64,000 nucleotides of DNA from Mycobacterium sp. IS-836 (lineage in GTDB: Bacteria; Actinomycetota; Actinomycetes; Mycobacteriales; Mycobacteriaceae). The notes under the pieces are model-generated. The model was given only the letters and a program-made list of their open reading frames with translations, had not been told where the DNA came from and made no database searches. A program made the position numbers and the translations under genes. The DNA is taken from NCBI RefSeq assembly GCF_001954275.1, contig NZ_MBEU01000053.1:62001-126000 (forward strand). Direction: 5' to 3'. This document shows, one piece after another, positions 1 through 7,553 of the stretch; position 1 is the stretch's first letter; every line of letters begins with the position of its first letter.

Positions 1-481
1 CGGCAACGTGATTGGCGATCTCGGGTGGCATCGGCTTCGGTACCAAGTCAGCGGGCACTCCGGGCGGTACGGCAGCCGAGGTCACGTAGCCGTCAACGGC
101 AGCACCCTGGGAGTAGCCGCCCAGCACCTCCCGGGTCTTGGGGCAGTTCGCCGCCATGGACTGGACGTGAGCGCCGGCGTCGCGAATCCCGTCGATCACC
201 GTCAGCGGAAAATCAGGATTTCCGAAGTCACTGCTGGCTGGGTAATTGACGGGATACACCCCGAGCGATCGCGCGCCGATCCGCCCGCGCAGGGCGTCGA
301 CGAATTGTTGCCCTATGTTGCCGACGCCGGGTGGCTCGCCCGTGCCGCGGGCGAAGATGACTTCGACGTCGGGACAGGGGTCGGCCGACGCCAATGGGGC
401 CGACGGTCCGAGCAGTGCGGAAGCGAACAGTACCGCGCCGGCGACCACCACCCGGCGCACCCATGTGCCGATCAAGTCCAC
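1..481 (-). CDS. Cutinase-family serine esterase, 3' end cut off by the window edge
   Basis: Secreted alpha/beta-hydrolase of the mycobacterial cutinase-like (Culp) family, acting on lipid esters outside the cell. 160 residues are visible of a family that usually has about 215. Residues 1-33 are a signal peptide ending in ASA before DPC. The nucleophile elbow GGYSQGA puts the catalytic serine at about residue 124. Cys36 and Cys113 are the usual disulfide partners. The catalytic Asp and His lie beyond the edge. I chose GTG at 481, which has a GGTGGAG stretch just upstream; an in-frame GTG at 490 is possible. By position it matches Rv3724, which I recall as split (cut5a/cut5b) in M. tuberculosis. 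Here the visible frame is open. Confidence 0.85.
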   Translation of the reverse strand, partial: MDLIGTWVRRVVVAGAVLFASALLGPSAPLASADPCPDVEVIFARGTGEPPGVGNIGQQFVDALRGRIGARSLGVYPVNYPASSDFGNPDFPLTVIDGIRDAGAHVQSMAANCPKTREVLGGYSQGAAVDGYVTSAAVPPGVPADLVPKPMPPEIANHVA

Positions 482-574
482 GACCTCCACCCTTGGTATT
501 CGATGCCGATCGCGGTAGGGATTGCCCCCGGCCTCGTTTTTCAATCGTCCGGTGCGCCCCGGGCTATGGGGTGG

Positions 575-748
575 CTATTTCCGGAAGGCGTCCTTCACCT
601 TCTCGCCGGCATCCTTCAGGCTGGATTTGGCCTGGTCCGCGCGGCCTTCGGCCCTGGTGTCGTCGTTGCCGGTCGCCTTGCCGATGGCCTCTTTGGCCCG
701 GCCGCCCAAATCGTCGATCTTGTTCTTCAACTTGTCTTCGGTACTCAT
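575..748 (-). CDS. CsbD-like small stress protein
   Basis: 57-residue hydrophilic protein rich in Lys, Asp, Ala and Gly, with the CsbD-family pattern: DKLKNK near the start, GRAKEAIGKATG at 16-27, and a second amphipathic helix ending in KVKDAF. CsbD proteins are small general-stress proteins of unknown biochemistry, in Bacillus under sigma-B. The ATG at 748 is the natural start; a longer open frame upstream lacks this composition. It is followed by the convergent end of the cutinase gene and preceded by a divergent small membrane-protein gene, so it is probably monocistronic. A stress-type regulator would fit the family but no promoter could be read with confidence. Confidence 0.75.
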   Translation of the reverse strand: MSTEDKLKNKIDDLGGRAKEAIGKATGNDDTRAEGRADQAKSSLKDAGEKVKDAFRK

Positions 749-799
749 GTACTTTCGGCTACCCACGTACGGCAATGGATAACGTGGCGGGCTGCCACC

Positions 800-973
800 A
801 TGGAGGTTGTGAGCACCGCAATCGTGGTGGCCGTGGTGGCGACGCTGATGCTGCTGGGTATCAGCATGGTCGTCAATCAGCTTCTTCGGCTGAGGAAGTT
901 TTTGCGGGAAGCGCCGCCCGATGCGCCCCCGGGCGCCGACGTGCGCGAACCCCCTGACCAACCCCACTGCTAG
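800..973 (+). CDS. Small single-pass membrane protein
   Basis: 57 residues: one hydrophobic helix at about residues 4-28 followed by a basic patch (LLRLRKFLR) and a Pro/Ala/Asp-rich tail. The basic patch right after the helix suggests an outside-N, cytoplasm-C topology. ATG 800 is the first start; GTG 809 in the same frame would remove three residues but sits too close to the GGAGG at 802-806. It is divergent from the csbD-like gene by 51 bases and lies 11 bases ahead of the esterase gene. I do not recognise a family; the call rests on composition, position between two clear genes and codon usage. Confidence 0.5.
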   Translation: MEVVSTAIVVAVVATLMLLGISMVVNQLLRLRKFLREAPPDAPPGADVREPPDQPHC

Positions 974-984
974 CTTCATTCTCG

Positions 985-2271
985 ATGTCGACTCTGCTGG
1001 TCACCGACGACGGCCTGCCACGCCACGTGTGCGGCGCCGCCGATCCGCATTTCGCGAACGTCGTCAAGTCGTTCGCCGAGCGCTTTCCCGGGCGGCGGCT
1101 GGGTGGGGGAGCCCTCTGCGTCTACATCGACGGCCGGCCGGTCGTCGACGTCTGGACGGGGTGGTCGGACCGGGCGGGCACCGAGCCGTGGACCGCGGAC
1201 ACCGGCGCGATGGTGTTCTCGGCGACCAAAGGGGTCGCCTCGACGGTGATTCACCGGCTGGCCGATCGTGGCCTGTTGTCGTATGACGAGCCCGTCGCCG
1301 AATACTGGCCCGAGTTCGCGGCCAACGGGAAGGCCGAGATCACGGTTCGCGACGTCTTGCGGCATCGATCCGGTTTGTCGCATCTGCGGGGCGTCACCAA
1401 GACGGAGCTGATGGATCACCTCCTCATGGAGCAGCGCCTGGCCGAGGCGCCCCTGGATCACCTGCGCGGCGTGCAGGCGTATCACGCGCTGACCTATGGC
1501 TGGCTGCTGTCCGGTCTGGCCCGCGCCGTCACCGGCAAAGGCATGCGGGAGTTGATCCGCCAGGAGGTCGCGCGGCCGCTCAACACCGACGGCCTGCACC
1601 TCGGCCGCCCGCCCGCCGGTTCGCCCACCAGGGCGGCGCAGATTCTGATGCCGCAGGGCAAGTGGCGCATGCCGGTGCTCAAGTTCGTCGCACCGCGGGT
1701 GGCCGGTCTGCCGTTCTCCGGGGCGCTCGGCGCGATGTATTTCCCCGGGGTCATATCGCTGGTGAAAGGCGACACCGCGTTCCTGGACGGCGAGGTGCCC
1801 GCGGCCAACGGCGTGGTGACCGGACGCGGCTTGGCCAAGATGTTCGCGGTGCTGGCCAACGACGGCCGCATCGACGGCAAAAGGTACCTGTCCAAGGAGT
1901 TGACGCGCGGTTTGGCGGGTCGGTCGCCGTTCAAGTGGCCGGACGCGAACATGGTGGTGCCCATGCCTTTTCATCTCGGCTACCACGAATCGCCGGTGCC
2001 CGGATTGCTCAAGGGTTTTGGTCATGTCGGGCTGGGCGGAACGCTGGGCTGGGCCGACCCGGAGACCGGCAGCGCGTTCGCTTACGTCCACAACCGGCTG
2101 CTGACGCAACGGCTGTTCGACATGGGATCGTTCGCGGGCCTGGCCCGGCCGCTGCGCACCGCGATCGAGGCCGCCCGACGTCAGGGTCCGCTCGAGGTGC
2201 CGCAGCTGGGTGCGACCTACGCCAAACCCGCCCGGCGACGGGCGGACGCGGCGGCGTCGGGCAGCGCGTAG
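985..2271 (+). CDS. Beta-lactamase-fold serine esterase (family VIII / class C type)
   Basis: 428 residues, full length for the beta-lactamase/penicillin-binding-protein-like esterases that mycobacteria label LipD, LipE or LipP. The SxxK motif SATK puts the catalytic Ser at 79 and Lys at 82. A Tyr in ALTYGWL (about 171) occupies the YxN position as in family VIII esterases. GHVGLGGTLGWADPE near residue 345-360 fits the third conserved box. No signal peptide is visible, so it is probably cytoplasmic or loosely associated. It converges on the DapB-like gene with an 11-base gap. The substrate is not predictable from sequence; ester hydrolysis is more likely than beta-lactam hydrolysis. Confidence 0.82.
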   Translation: MSTLLVTDDGLPRHVCGAADPHFANVVKSFAERFPGRRLGGGALCVYIDGRPVVDVWTGWSDRAGTEPWTADTGAMVFSATKGVASTVIHRLADRGLLSYDEPVAEYWPEFAANGKAEITVRDVLRHRSGLSHLRGVTKTELMDHLLMEQRLAEAPLDHLRGVQAYHALTYGWLLSGLARAVTGKGMRELIRQEVARPLNTDGLHLGRPPAGSPTRAAQILMPQGKWRMPVLKFVAPRVAGLPFSGALGAMYFPGVISLVKGDTAFLDGEVPAANGVVTGRGLAKMFAVLANDGRIDGKRYLSKELTRGLAGRSPFKWPDANMVVPMPFHLGYHESPVPGLLKGFGHVGLGGTLGWADPETGSAFAYVHNRLLTQRLFDMGSFAGLARPLRTAIEAARRQGPLEVPQLGATYAKPARRRADAAASGSA

Positions 2272-2282
2272 CTTTTCGGCTG

Positions 2283-3338
2283 CTAGGTCTTGACGAAGCC
2301 GCGCGGGAGCGTCAGCGGTAGGTCGGCGTAGGTGACAATGCCCGGCGCCGCGTCGACGACGGCGGGGATGGCGTTTATCGCGGGCACCGCCGTCATGATG
2401 TGCCCGAGGTCCATGAAGTCGGCGATCGTCTCCGCCTGGAAATACGGTGGCGGCAGGAAGCCGACCTTGGTGGTGACCGTCGGCTGCCCGTCGATCTGGA
2501 CGACCCAGCCGTCCTGCTCGATCTTCCAGTCGGGCTCGAGCGTCTGTCCCTTGCGCCACCGGACGTTGAGGTCAATCACCGTCTTGCCGTCGAGGATGCC
2601 CTGCCAGCTGATGTAGACGCCCGCCACGCATCCCGCTTCGATGGTCCAGGACGCCATTTCGAGATCGGCAGTGGTCTGGGCGAATTCGGCCACGCAGCGG
2701 ACCTCGTCGAGTTCGATGCCGAGCGCGTCCCCCACCAGCTGGACCGCCTCGCCGAAAATCGCCGTCCCCTTGGCGGCCATCTGCTGCAGCTCGGGATGGT
2801 CGATCGGCTGGCCGAAGCCCACCGGCTTCTCGGTGTCGGGCGAATCGTAGAACGTAGTGTCGGCGGCCTCGTTGACGGTGACCTTGTCGATCCGGTTGCA
2901 CACCATCGCCGACACGATGGCCAGCAGTTCGGCGAAGCCCGGGCTGACGCCCGACCCGAAGAGCGTCGAGCCGCCCTGCTCGCAGGCCTCCACCAGCCGG
3001 TCGCGGCCGTCGCCGAGGTTGCGCCCGGTGATGAAGGACGCCGTCGTGACAACGTTGACGCCGGCCGACAGGATGCGGACCAGCTCGGCGACGTCGAACC
3101 ACATCGGGTTGTAGACCACGCAGTCCGGTTTCAGGGCGAGCAGCGCATCGACGTCGTTGGTCGCCGCAATCCCGAGCGGCGGAATGCCGACCAGCTCGCC
3201 GGCGTCGCGGCCGACCTTGTCCTTTGACCAGGCATAACACCCCACCAGCTCAAGGGTGGGGTTGTCGGCGATGGATTTCAGCGAGCTCTTGCCGACGTTT
3301 CCGGTGTTCCACTGAACGACGCGATAGGTGTTTGGCAC
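2283..3338 (-). CDS. Dihydrodipicolinate-reductase-like NAD(P)-binding protein
   Basis: 351 residues. The N-terminus has a dinucleotide-binding fold with VVQWNTGNVGKSS (7-19), the variant seen in the DapB-N-like family that includes 2,4-diaminopentanoate dehydrogenase. These are dehydrogenases acting on amino or keto substrates, not the lysine-pathway DapB itself, which is only about 250 residues. M. tuberculosis has several such paralogues of unknown function (Rv0926c and Rv1059, from memory). ATG at 3338 is the first start. It stands alone between convergent and co-oriented neighbours, 39 bases downstream of the CHAT-associated block, and could be read through from it. The reaction is not assigned. 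Confidence 0.75.
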   Translation of the reverse strand: MPNTYRVVQWNTGNVGKSSLKSIADNPTLELVGCYAWSKDKVGRDAGELVGIPPLGIAATNDVDALLALKPDCVVYNPMWFDVAELVRILSAGVNVVTTASFITGRNLGDGRDRLVEACEQGGSTLFGSGVSPGFAELLAIVSAMVCNRIDKVTVNEAADTTFYDSPDTEKPVGFGQPIDHPELQQMAAKGTAIFGEAVQLVGDALGIELDEVRCVAEFAQTTADLEMASWTIEAGCVAGVYISWQGILDGKTVIDLNVRWRKGQTLEPDWKIEQDGWVVQIDGQPTVTTKVGFLPPPYFQAETIADFMDLGHIMTAVPAINAIPAVVDAAPGIVTYADLPLTLPRGFVKT

Positions 3339-3377
3339 TCGCTCAGCATAGGGAATCGACCCGAATCTTAGTAAGCC

Positions 3378-4511
3378 TTAGTAGGCGGATTCGGCGGCGA
3401 GGATCTCGGCCAGGAAGGCGTCGTCGCCGGGGCGGTCCAGCCGCGCTCGCGCCCAGCGACGCACCCGCTCCCGCATTTCGCGCGTCTCCGCCGCGACGTC
3501 GGCGCCGATGGTCACCGACGTCGCCGTCCAGTCGTGGTCCCAGGCCGCCGACTCCGTGACCGGCCGCTGCTGGCCGTCGACCAACGGAAGGGTGGCGCGG
3601 CCGTCGGCGTCCAGGACACCGGTGCCGCTGATGACCCCCGATCGCAGTCGCACCTCCACGCCGGCGGCCGGGTCCGGCCCGATGACGGCCGCGCGCACGG
3701 CGGCGACCGGCGCGGCCCCGGCCGCCTCGACAACCCAGTCGACGGTGTCCTCGCCCGCGTCGAATATCGCCGGCGGAACCGCGCCCCAGTTGATCGATGC
3801 GACGCCGCCGGCGATCGCCGTTGCCCCTCGCGCACCCGTGTCCCCAGCGGCGGCCAGCGCGTAGTCATCCTGATGGCGGCTCGGCATCGAGAGTTCGGCG
3901 CCCGAATCATCAAGGGCGGCATGCAATTCCGGCCACCCGATGCCGTCGACGCCGGCTTCGTCGGCTACCCTGGCGCCGGCCCGCACCAGGTCGAGCACTC
4001 GCGGATCGTCACTTCGGGCGTGCATGAGCAGGGCCGCGGCGTGCGGCGCCAGCAGCTGCGCCACGTCCGAATCCAGGGTGTCATCGGTGAAGAAGCCCTG
4101 CGCCCCGTTGGTCAGCAGCGCGACCTCGACGTCGAGCAGGGCGCGGTCCAGCCCGGCGATGCCGTCCCGGCGACTGGCGGGCCACCAGCGCCGCAGCCAG
4201 TGGCCGAGGGCCAGCCGTCGCAGCGGGTCGACCGATCCGGGCACGATGTCGACACCGGTCAGCTCGACGCTGTGCGGTCGGTCGGCCGGGCCATCCAACG
4301 CGGCAGCCAGCGTGACGTGTCCGGATTCGCCGAGGACGCGCCACAGCCAGTCGGCGCGTGCCACATCGGTGAAGGTGATCTGGGCCGCGCCGGAGGGATC
4401 GTCGACCGTCCAGGACAGCACGGCCCCGCTGACTTCCAGCACCGCGGTCAGCGGCGTGGGTGCGGTGGCGGGGCCGGTTTGCCAAAGACCGGAATCGGCA
4501 ACCAATCTCAT
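3378..4511 (-). CDS. Unrecognised protein, last gene of the CHAT-protease block
   Basis: 377 residues, not recognised. The start is set by the ATGA overlap with the upstream gene (ATG 4511-4509, its TGA 4510-4508), implying translational coupling. The N-terminal ~105 residues look beta-rich (alternating hydrophobics around LEVSGAVLSWTV). Residues 125-230 are Ala/Asp/Leu-rich and helical. About 245-345 reads as a second beta-sandwich (VRAAVIGPD, VEVRLRSG, GRATLPLVDGQ), and the C-terminus is a charged helix (ETREMRERVRRWARARL). No signal peptide and no membrane segment, so probably cytoplasmic. Strict linkage to the next gene suggests the two products form a complex, possibly as partner or substrate of the CHAT protease upstream. 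That is inference. Confidence 0.72.
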   Translation of the reverse strand: MRLVADSGLWQTGPATAPTPLTAVLEVSGAVLSWTVDDPSGAAQITFTDVARADWLWRVLGESGHVTLAAALDGPADRPHSVELTGVDIVPGSVDPLRRLALGHWLRRWWPASRRDGIAGLDRALLDVEVALLTNGAQGFFTDDTLDSDVAQLLAPHAAALLMHARSDDPRVLDLVRAGARVADEAGVDGIGWPELHAALDDSGAELSMPSRHQDDYALAAAGDTGARGATAIAGGVASINWGAVPPAIFDAGEDTVDWVVEAAGAAPVAAVRAAVIGPDPAAGVEVRLRSGVISGTGVLDADGRATLPLVDGQQRPVTESAAWDHDWTATSVTIGADVAAETREMRERVRRWARARLDRPGDDAFLAEILAAESAY

Positions 4512-5830
4512 CCGGCCACCTGCAACTCCAGCATCGCCTTGATCCGTTGCCGGTGGTCGAGGCTCACCGAGCGCGCGACCCCCTCCAGCAGCGACCGCAC
4601 GTCGTCGACGTCGTCGCAGGGCTCCTGCCAGACGTCGCGCCCGTGCAGCCGGGCCCAGAGCCGGCTCAGATACGGCTGCGCGTAGGCGGCGAGATCGTCG
4701 ACGACCTGCCGTTGCCGCGGATGAATCGGACCGCCCTCGGCGAGATAGCGCCTGGCGTGCAAGACGTAGGCCTCCTTGCGCAGCCGGGCCTGGATCTGCG
4801 CGGCCAGCCCGTAGTGGCTCATGACGGACGGGTCCAACGGCGCCAGCTCGACCGCCACCTCGATGCCCGCGACCAACGTGGCTTGCTTGTCCTCGGACAA
4901 CAGCCCCCATGGCGCGCAGGCGCGGTCGACCTCCTCCTCGCACAGCAGCGGGATGTCGGGCAACGCGTCGCGGTCCAGGGCGCGCCGCAGCGTCGCGCGT
5001 ACCCGGTCCACGACGCTGCGGTCCAGCGGGCGATCGCTGTCGGAGCCGGCGGACATCTGCGGTTTGCGTTGTGGTGCAAAGGAACTCAGACCCAGTTCGA
5101 CGATCGACCACGGTAGCTCGGCCGTTTCGGTGCGGGCCAGGGCGCCCAGGTCGTACGGTGCCGAGTCGGCGATGACGGCAGACCACGCCCGTTGGCGCGC
5201 GGCCGCGGCGCTGTGGCCAGCCGCACGACCGAGCGCGGTGGTGAGCTCGGCCAGGAAGGGACCGGTGTCGGTCCTGCCGGCCGCCCGCACGTCACGCCAG
5301 CTGCGATCGAGCTGGCCGGTGAGCGTGGCGACGACGGCTGGGCTCGCCACGTACTGGCGCAACACTTCGATCGCGGTGCGGTCCCGGCCGAGGTGGATTT
5401 CGCTGAGTATTGCGGCCACCGTCCCGCGATCCTCCGGTGCCGGTGGGCCTTTCGTCACCGCGAGCTCGAAACACACCGGGAAGTACAGCTCCTGGGCGTT
5501 TCCCGTGCGGATCCGCTGCCGGCGGCGCTCGAGTTTGAGAGTGTCGAACCATGCCGCGGCGGAACGCAATTGGGCAGCGCTCCCGACGATCAGCTCGTGC
5601 ATGGCGGCGGCCGTCTCGGGATCGACGACGGGGTTCGAATACTGGGGGTTGGACCGCAGCCGCAGCACCAACGGGTCCACGATGCGTTTGACGGTGCGGC
5701 TCAACGGGCCGCCGTCGTCGCTGCTGAGCACCTCCACGCCGGGACCGATCGCGCGCCACGCCTTCTCGATCACCGACCTGCGCGGGTGGCCGACCGCGAT
5801 GGCGGTCGCCACCTGCGAATCCGCACTCAT
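4508..5830 (-). CDS. Unrecognised helical protein in the CHAT-protease block
   Basis: 440 residues from ATG 5830 (MSADSQVATAIAVG); the frame stays open further upstream, but that part is Arg/Pro-rich noise antisense to another gene. The protein is almost entirely helical in appearance, rich in Ala, Leu, Arg and Asp, without Cys-based metal sites, signal peptide or membrane segment. A central region (about 245-300) with LPWSIVELGLSSFAPQ separates two helical halves. No family recognised. It overlaps the following gene by four bases and lies 368 bases downstream of the CHAT gene, with a small plus-strand gene in that gap, so it may have its own promoter. Role unknown; conserved linkage to a protease would make it a candidate regulator, scaffold or substrate. 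Confidence 0.72.
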   Translation of the reverse strand: MSADSQVATAIAVGHPRRSVIEKAWRAIGPGVEVLSSDDGGPLSRTVKRIVDPLVLRLRSNPQYSNPVVDPETAAAMHELIVGSAAQLRSAAAWFDTLKLERRRQRIRTGNAQELYFPVCFELAVTKGPPAPEDRGTVAAILSEIHLGRDRTAIEVLRQYVASPAVVATLTGQLDRSWRDVRAAGRTDTGPFLAELTTALGRAAGHSAAAARQRAWSAVIADSAPYDLGALARTETAELPWSIVELGLSSFAPQRKPQMSAGSDSDRPLDRSVVDRVRATLRRALDRDALPDIPLLCEEEVDRACAPWGLLSEDKQATLVAGIEVAVELAPLDPSVMSHYGLAAQIQARLRKEAYVLHARRYLAEGGPIHPRQRQVVDDLAAYAQPYLSRLWARLHGRDVWQEPCDDVDDVRSLLEGVARSVSLDHRQRIKAMLELQVAG

Positions 5831-5913
5831 CAGGACAGGATAGGGGCTTTCCGAAGATAGCGGCAGCGAAAAAGTTGGGTTCGGTAGCCGGTCCGTACCG
5901 CGAACCTGGTCAC

Positions 5914-6243
5914 ATGAAGACGCTGACAATGCTGCTGTACACCGCTTTTCGTGGCCTCGTCGCTCGGCATCGGCATTCCCATGAACGCACCGTCGGCGTC
6001 GGCACCGTGCGCGCGGTCGGGCGCCAGGTTTTCGTCGAGGTGGTGGCGGTGTCGGGGGAGACGTTCGTCGGCAAGTTGGCGTGTGGTGAGGGCTCGGACG
6101 CCTCGATACTGCGCCCGGGCCTCGTCGTCCTGGTGGCGTTCGATCCCGCTGCCCGCGAAGACCTTTCGCTGCCCGACGACGTCTTGGCCGTCCACTGTCA
6201 GCGAGCGCCGTCGACGGCGAAACTGACCAGCGCGGCCCAGTAG
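5914..6243 (+). CDS. Small protein of unknown function between the CHAT block genes
   Basis: 109 residues from ATG 5914 (MKTLTMLLYTAF). The first ~15 residues are mildly hydrophobic; the remainder reads as short beta strands (VGVGTVRAVG, VFVEVVAVSG, GLVVLVAFDPAA), suggesting a small beta-barrel. It is the only plus-strand gene inside a minus-strand block and its last 46 bases overlap the 3' end of the CHAT gene on the other strand. Third-position GC is high throughout, supporting real coding, and it fills what would otherwise be a 368-base gap. No family recognised. It could be an unrelated gene or a component of the same system under separate control. Confidence 0.55.
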   Translation: MKTLTMLLYTAFRGLVARHRHSHERTVGVGTVRAVGRQVFVEVVAVSGETFVGKLACGEGSDASILRPGLVVLVAFDPAAREDLSLPDDVLAVHCQRAPSTAKLTSAAQ

Positions 6244-7553
6244 AGCGGGCTGGCCGTGGCGTCGCCGTCGCGCCAGCGCCGCATCTGCTCACGCTGCCAC
6301 CGATTCACCGCGCAGCCCGCGTCGACGGCCTCGTGTGCCTCGTCGACGGCGATCACCGCGTCGGACATCGGATCGGTCCGGTCATCGCCCGCGAACTGCC
6401 GGTAGGCCGCGGTGGTGGGCAGCGACCACAGCGTGGCGGTCACCAACTGTGCGCCACCCAGGATCACGGCGGCCACCAGGCCAGTCGCCTCGTCGAACTG
6501 ATAGTCGCCGCCCGATGCGCAGGCCAGCAGCGCCACCCGGGGCGGCATCGGCAGCCGCAACGCCATCAGGTCCGAGGCGGTCAGCGGGCGGTGGTCGCCG
6601 ATGGCGTCGGCGTCCCCGGGAGCGCCCGCGGTGCAGGCCAGGTGCAGGGCGGCCCGATCGGCCTGGGCGGCATGGCCATCCGGCGAACTCGCGTGGCCGA
6701 CGTACATCAGCCTGCTCGGGGACTGCGCCAACAGTTCGGCGAGCCAGCGGCGGTCGGCATCCTGACGCCGGAACAGTTCCACCGCCGCGTCGACCGTCGG
6801 CAGCACCGCACGGTGTGCCATCAGCCCGGTGTAGTGCCGCGCCAACGCCGTCTCGGCCGATGGCCTGCCGAGCACCGACCCGAGCGCGGAGTCCGGGCGC
6901 TGGCCGGGCACCCGGGGGTCGAGCACCAGCACGGGTGGACCGTCTCGGCGGGCGTCCCACCCGGCCGGTGACCGCGGCGAGTGCACGATGTTCTGCGGAA
7001 CCGCCATCAGCAGGTCGACCATCTCCATCAGCCGGTACCCATCGGTGTGCTCGCCGATATCGGCCAGCTGCCAAGGGATTCGGGCGGCAACCCTGCCGCT
7101 GGCGGTGATGGCGTCCTGGCGGGCGCGGACGAGTTCTTCCTTGCTCGGCCCCGACTTCGGCAAGGCCAGCAGGCCCCACGGGACGCGAGCCAGGCGCGCG
7201 GTGGGCGAGACGAACAGCACCGCGCGCGGGCTTGCCACGCATTCCGTCAACAGCTCCCACCCGGGCTCGGCGATGAGCAGCACACCCAGGATGTAGGCGA
7301 GCGTCAGCTCGGCCCGTGGGGTCGCGAACGGGCCGCCCGTCAGCGCCCGCTCGATGGCGTCTCGACGGCTCTGACCGTCGTGCGGCTCGGGCAACGCGTC
7401 GGCCAGCTCCTGCAGCGCCGCCAGCAGAATCGGTTCCTCCACCACCCAATTGACGGTTCTGGACGGCTGCCCGACGATCCGCAAACTGGCGTACGTGACG
7501 ATCCCGAGATCCGCGAAGCGCAGGACCAGAGTCGGCCGGTCCGTGTCACTCAT
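6198..7553 (-). CDS. CHAT-domain caspase-like protease
   Basis: 451 residues. The C-terminal two thirds carry the CHAT (caspase HetF-associated with TPRs) peptidase domain of clan CD. The catalytic His is in YVGHAS (His287) and the catalytic Cys in LLACASGG (Cys345). These are followed by the family-typical GLVAAVILGGAQLVTATLWSLP (358-379) and a closing PLYWAALVSF near the end. The N-terminal ~190 residues are a family-specific, partly beta-rich region (VRFADLG..., PWGLLALP) preceding the peptidase. No signal peptide. It starts at ATG 7553, overlapping the TGA of the TPR gene by four bases, so the TPR and CHAT proteins are translationally coupled. CHAT proteases elsewhere act in regulated proteolysis and antiviral cell suicide; the substrate here is unknown. 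Confidence 0.88.
   Translation of the reverse strand: MSDTDRPTLVLRFADLGIVTYASLRIVGQPSRTVNWVVEEPILLAALQELADALPEPHDGQSRRDAIERALTGGPFATPRAELTLAYILGVLLIAEPGWELLTECVASPRAVLFVSPTARLARVPWGLLALPKSGPSKEELVRARQDAITASGRVAARIPWQLADIGEHTDGYRLMEMVDLLMAVPQNIVHSPRSPAGWDARRDGPPVLVLDPRVPGQRPDSALGSVLGRPSAETALARHYTGLMAHRAVLPTVDAAVELFRRQDADRRWLAELLAQSPSRLMYVGHASSPDGHAAQADRAALHLACTAGAPGDADAIGDHRPLTASDLMALRLPMPPRVALLACASGGDYQFDEATGLVAAVILGGAQLVTATLWSLPTTAAYRQFAGDDRTDPMSDAVIAVDEAHEAVDAGCAVNRWQREQMRRWRDGDATASPLYWAALVSFAVDGAR

Noticed and set aside
8..973. Long plus-strand open frame (321 codons) over the left edge
   Set aside because: It is antisense to the cutinase and CsbD-like genes; only its last 57 codons (from 800) have the composition of a real protein.
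5830..6195. Minus-strand 121-codon frame in the gap after the CHAT gene
   Set aside because: His/Arg-rich composition, no start signal, and opposite to a better-supported 109-codon gene.
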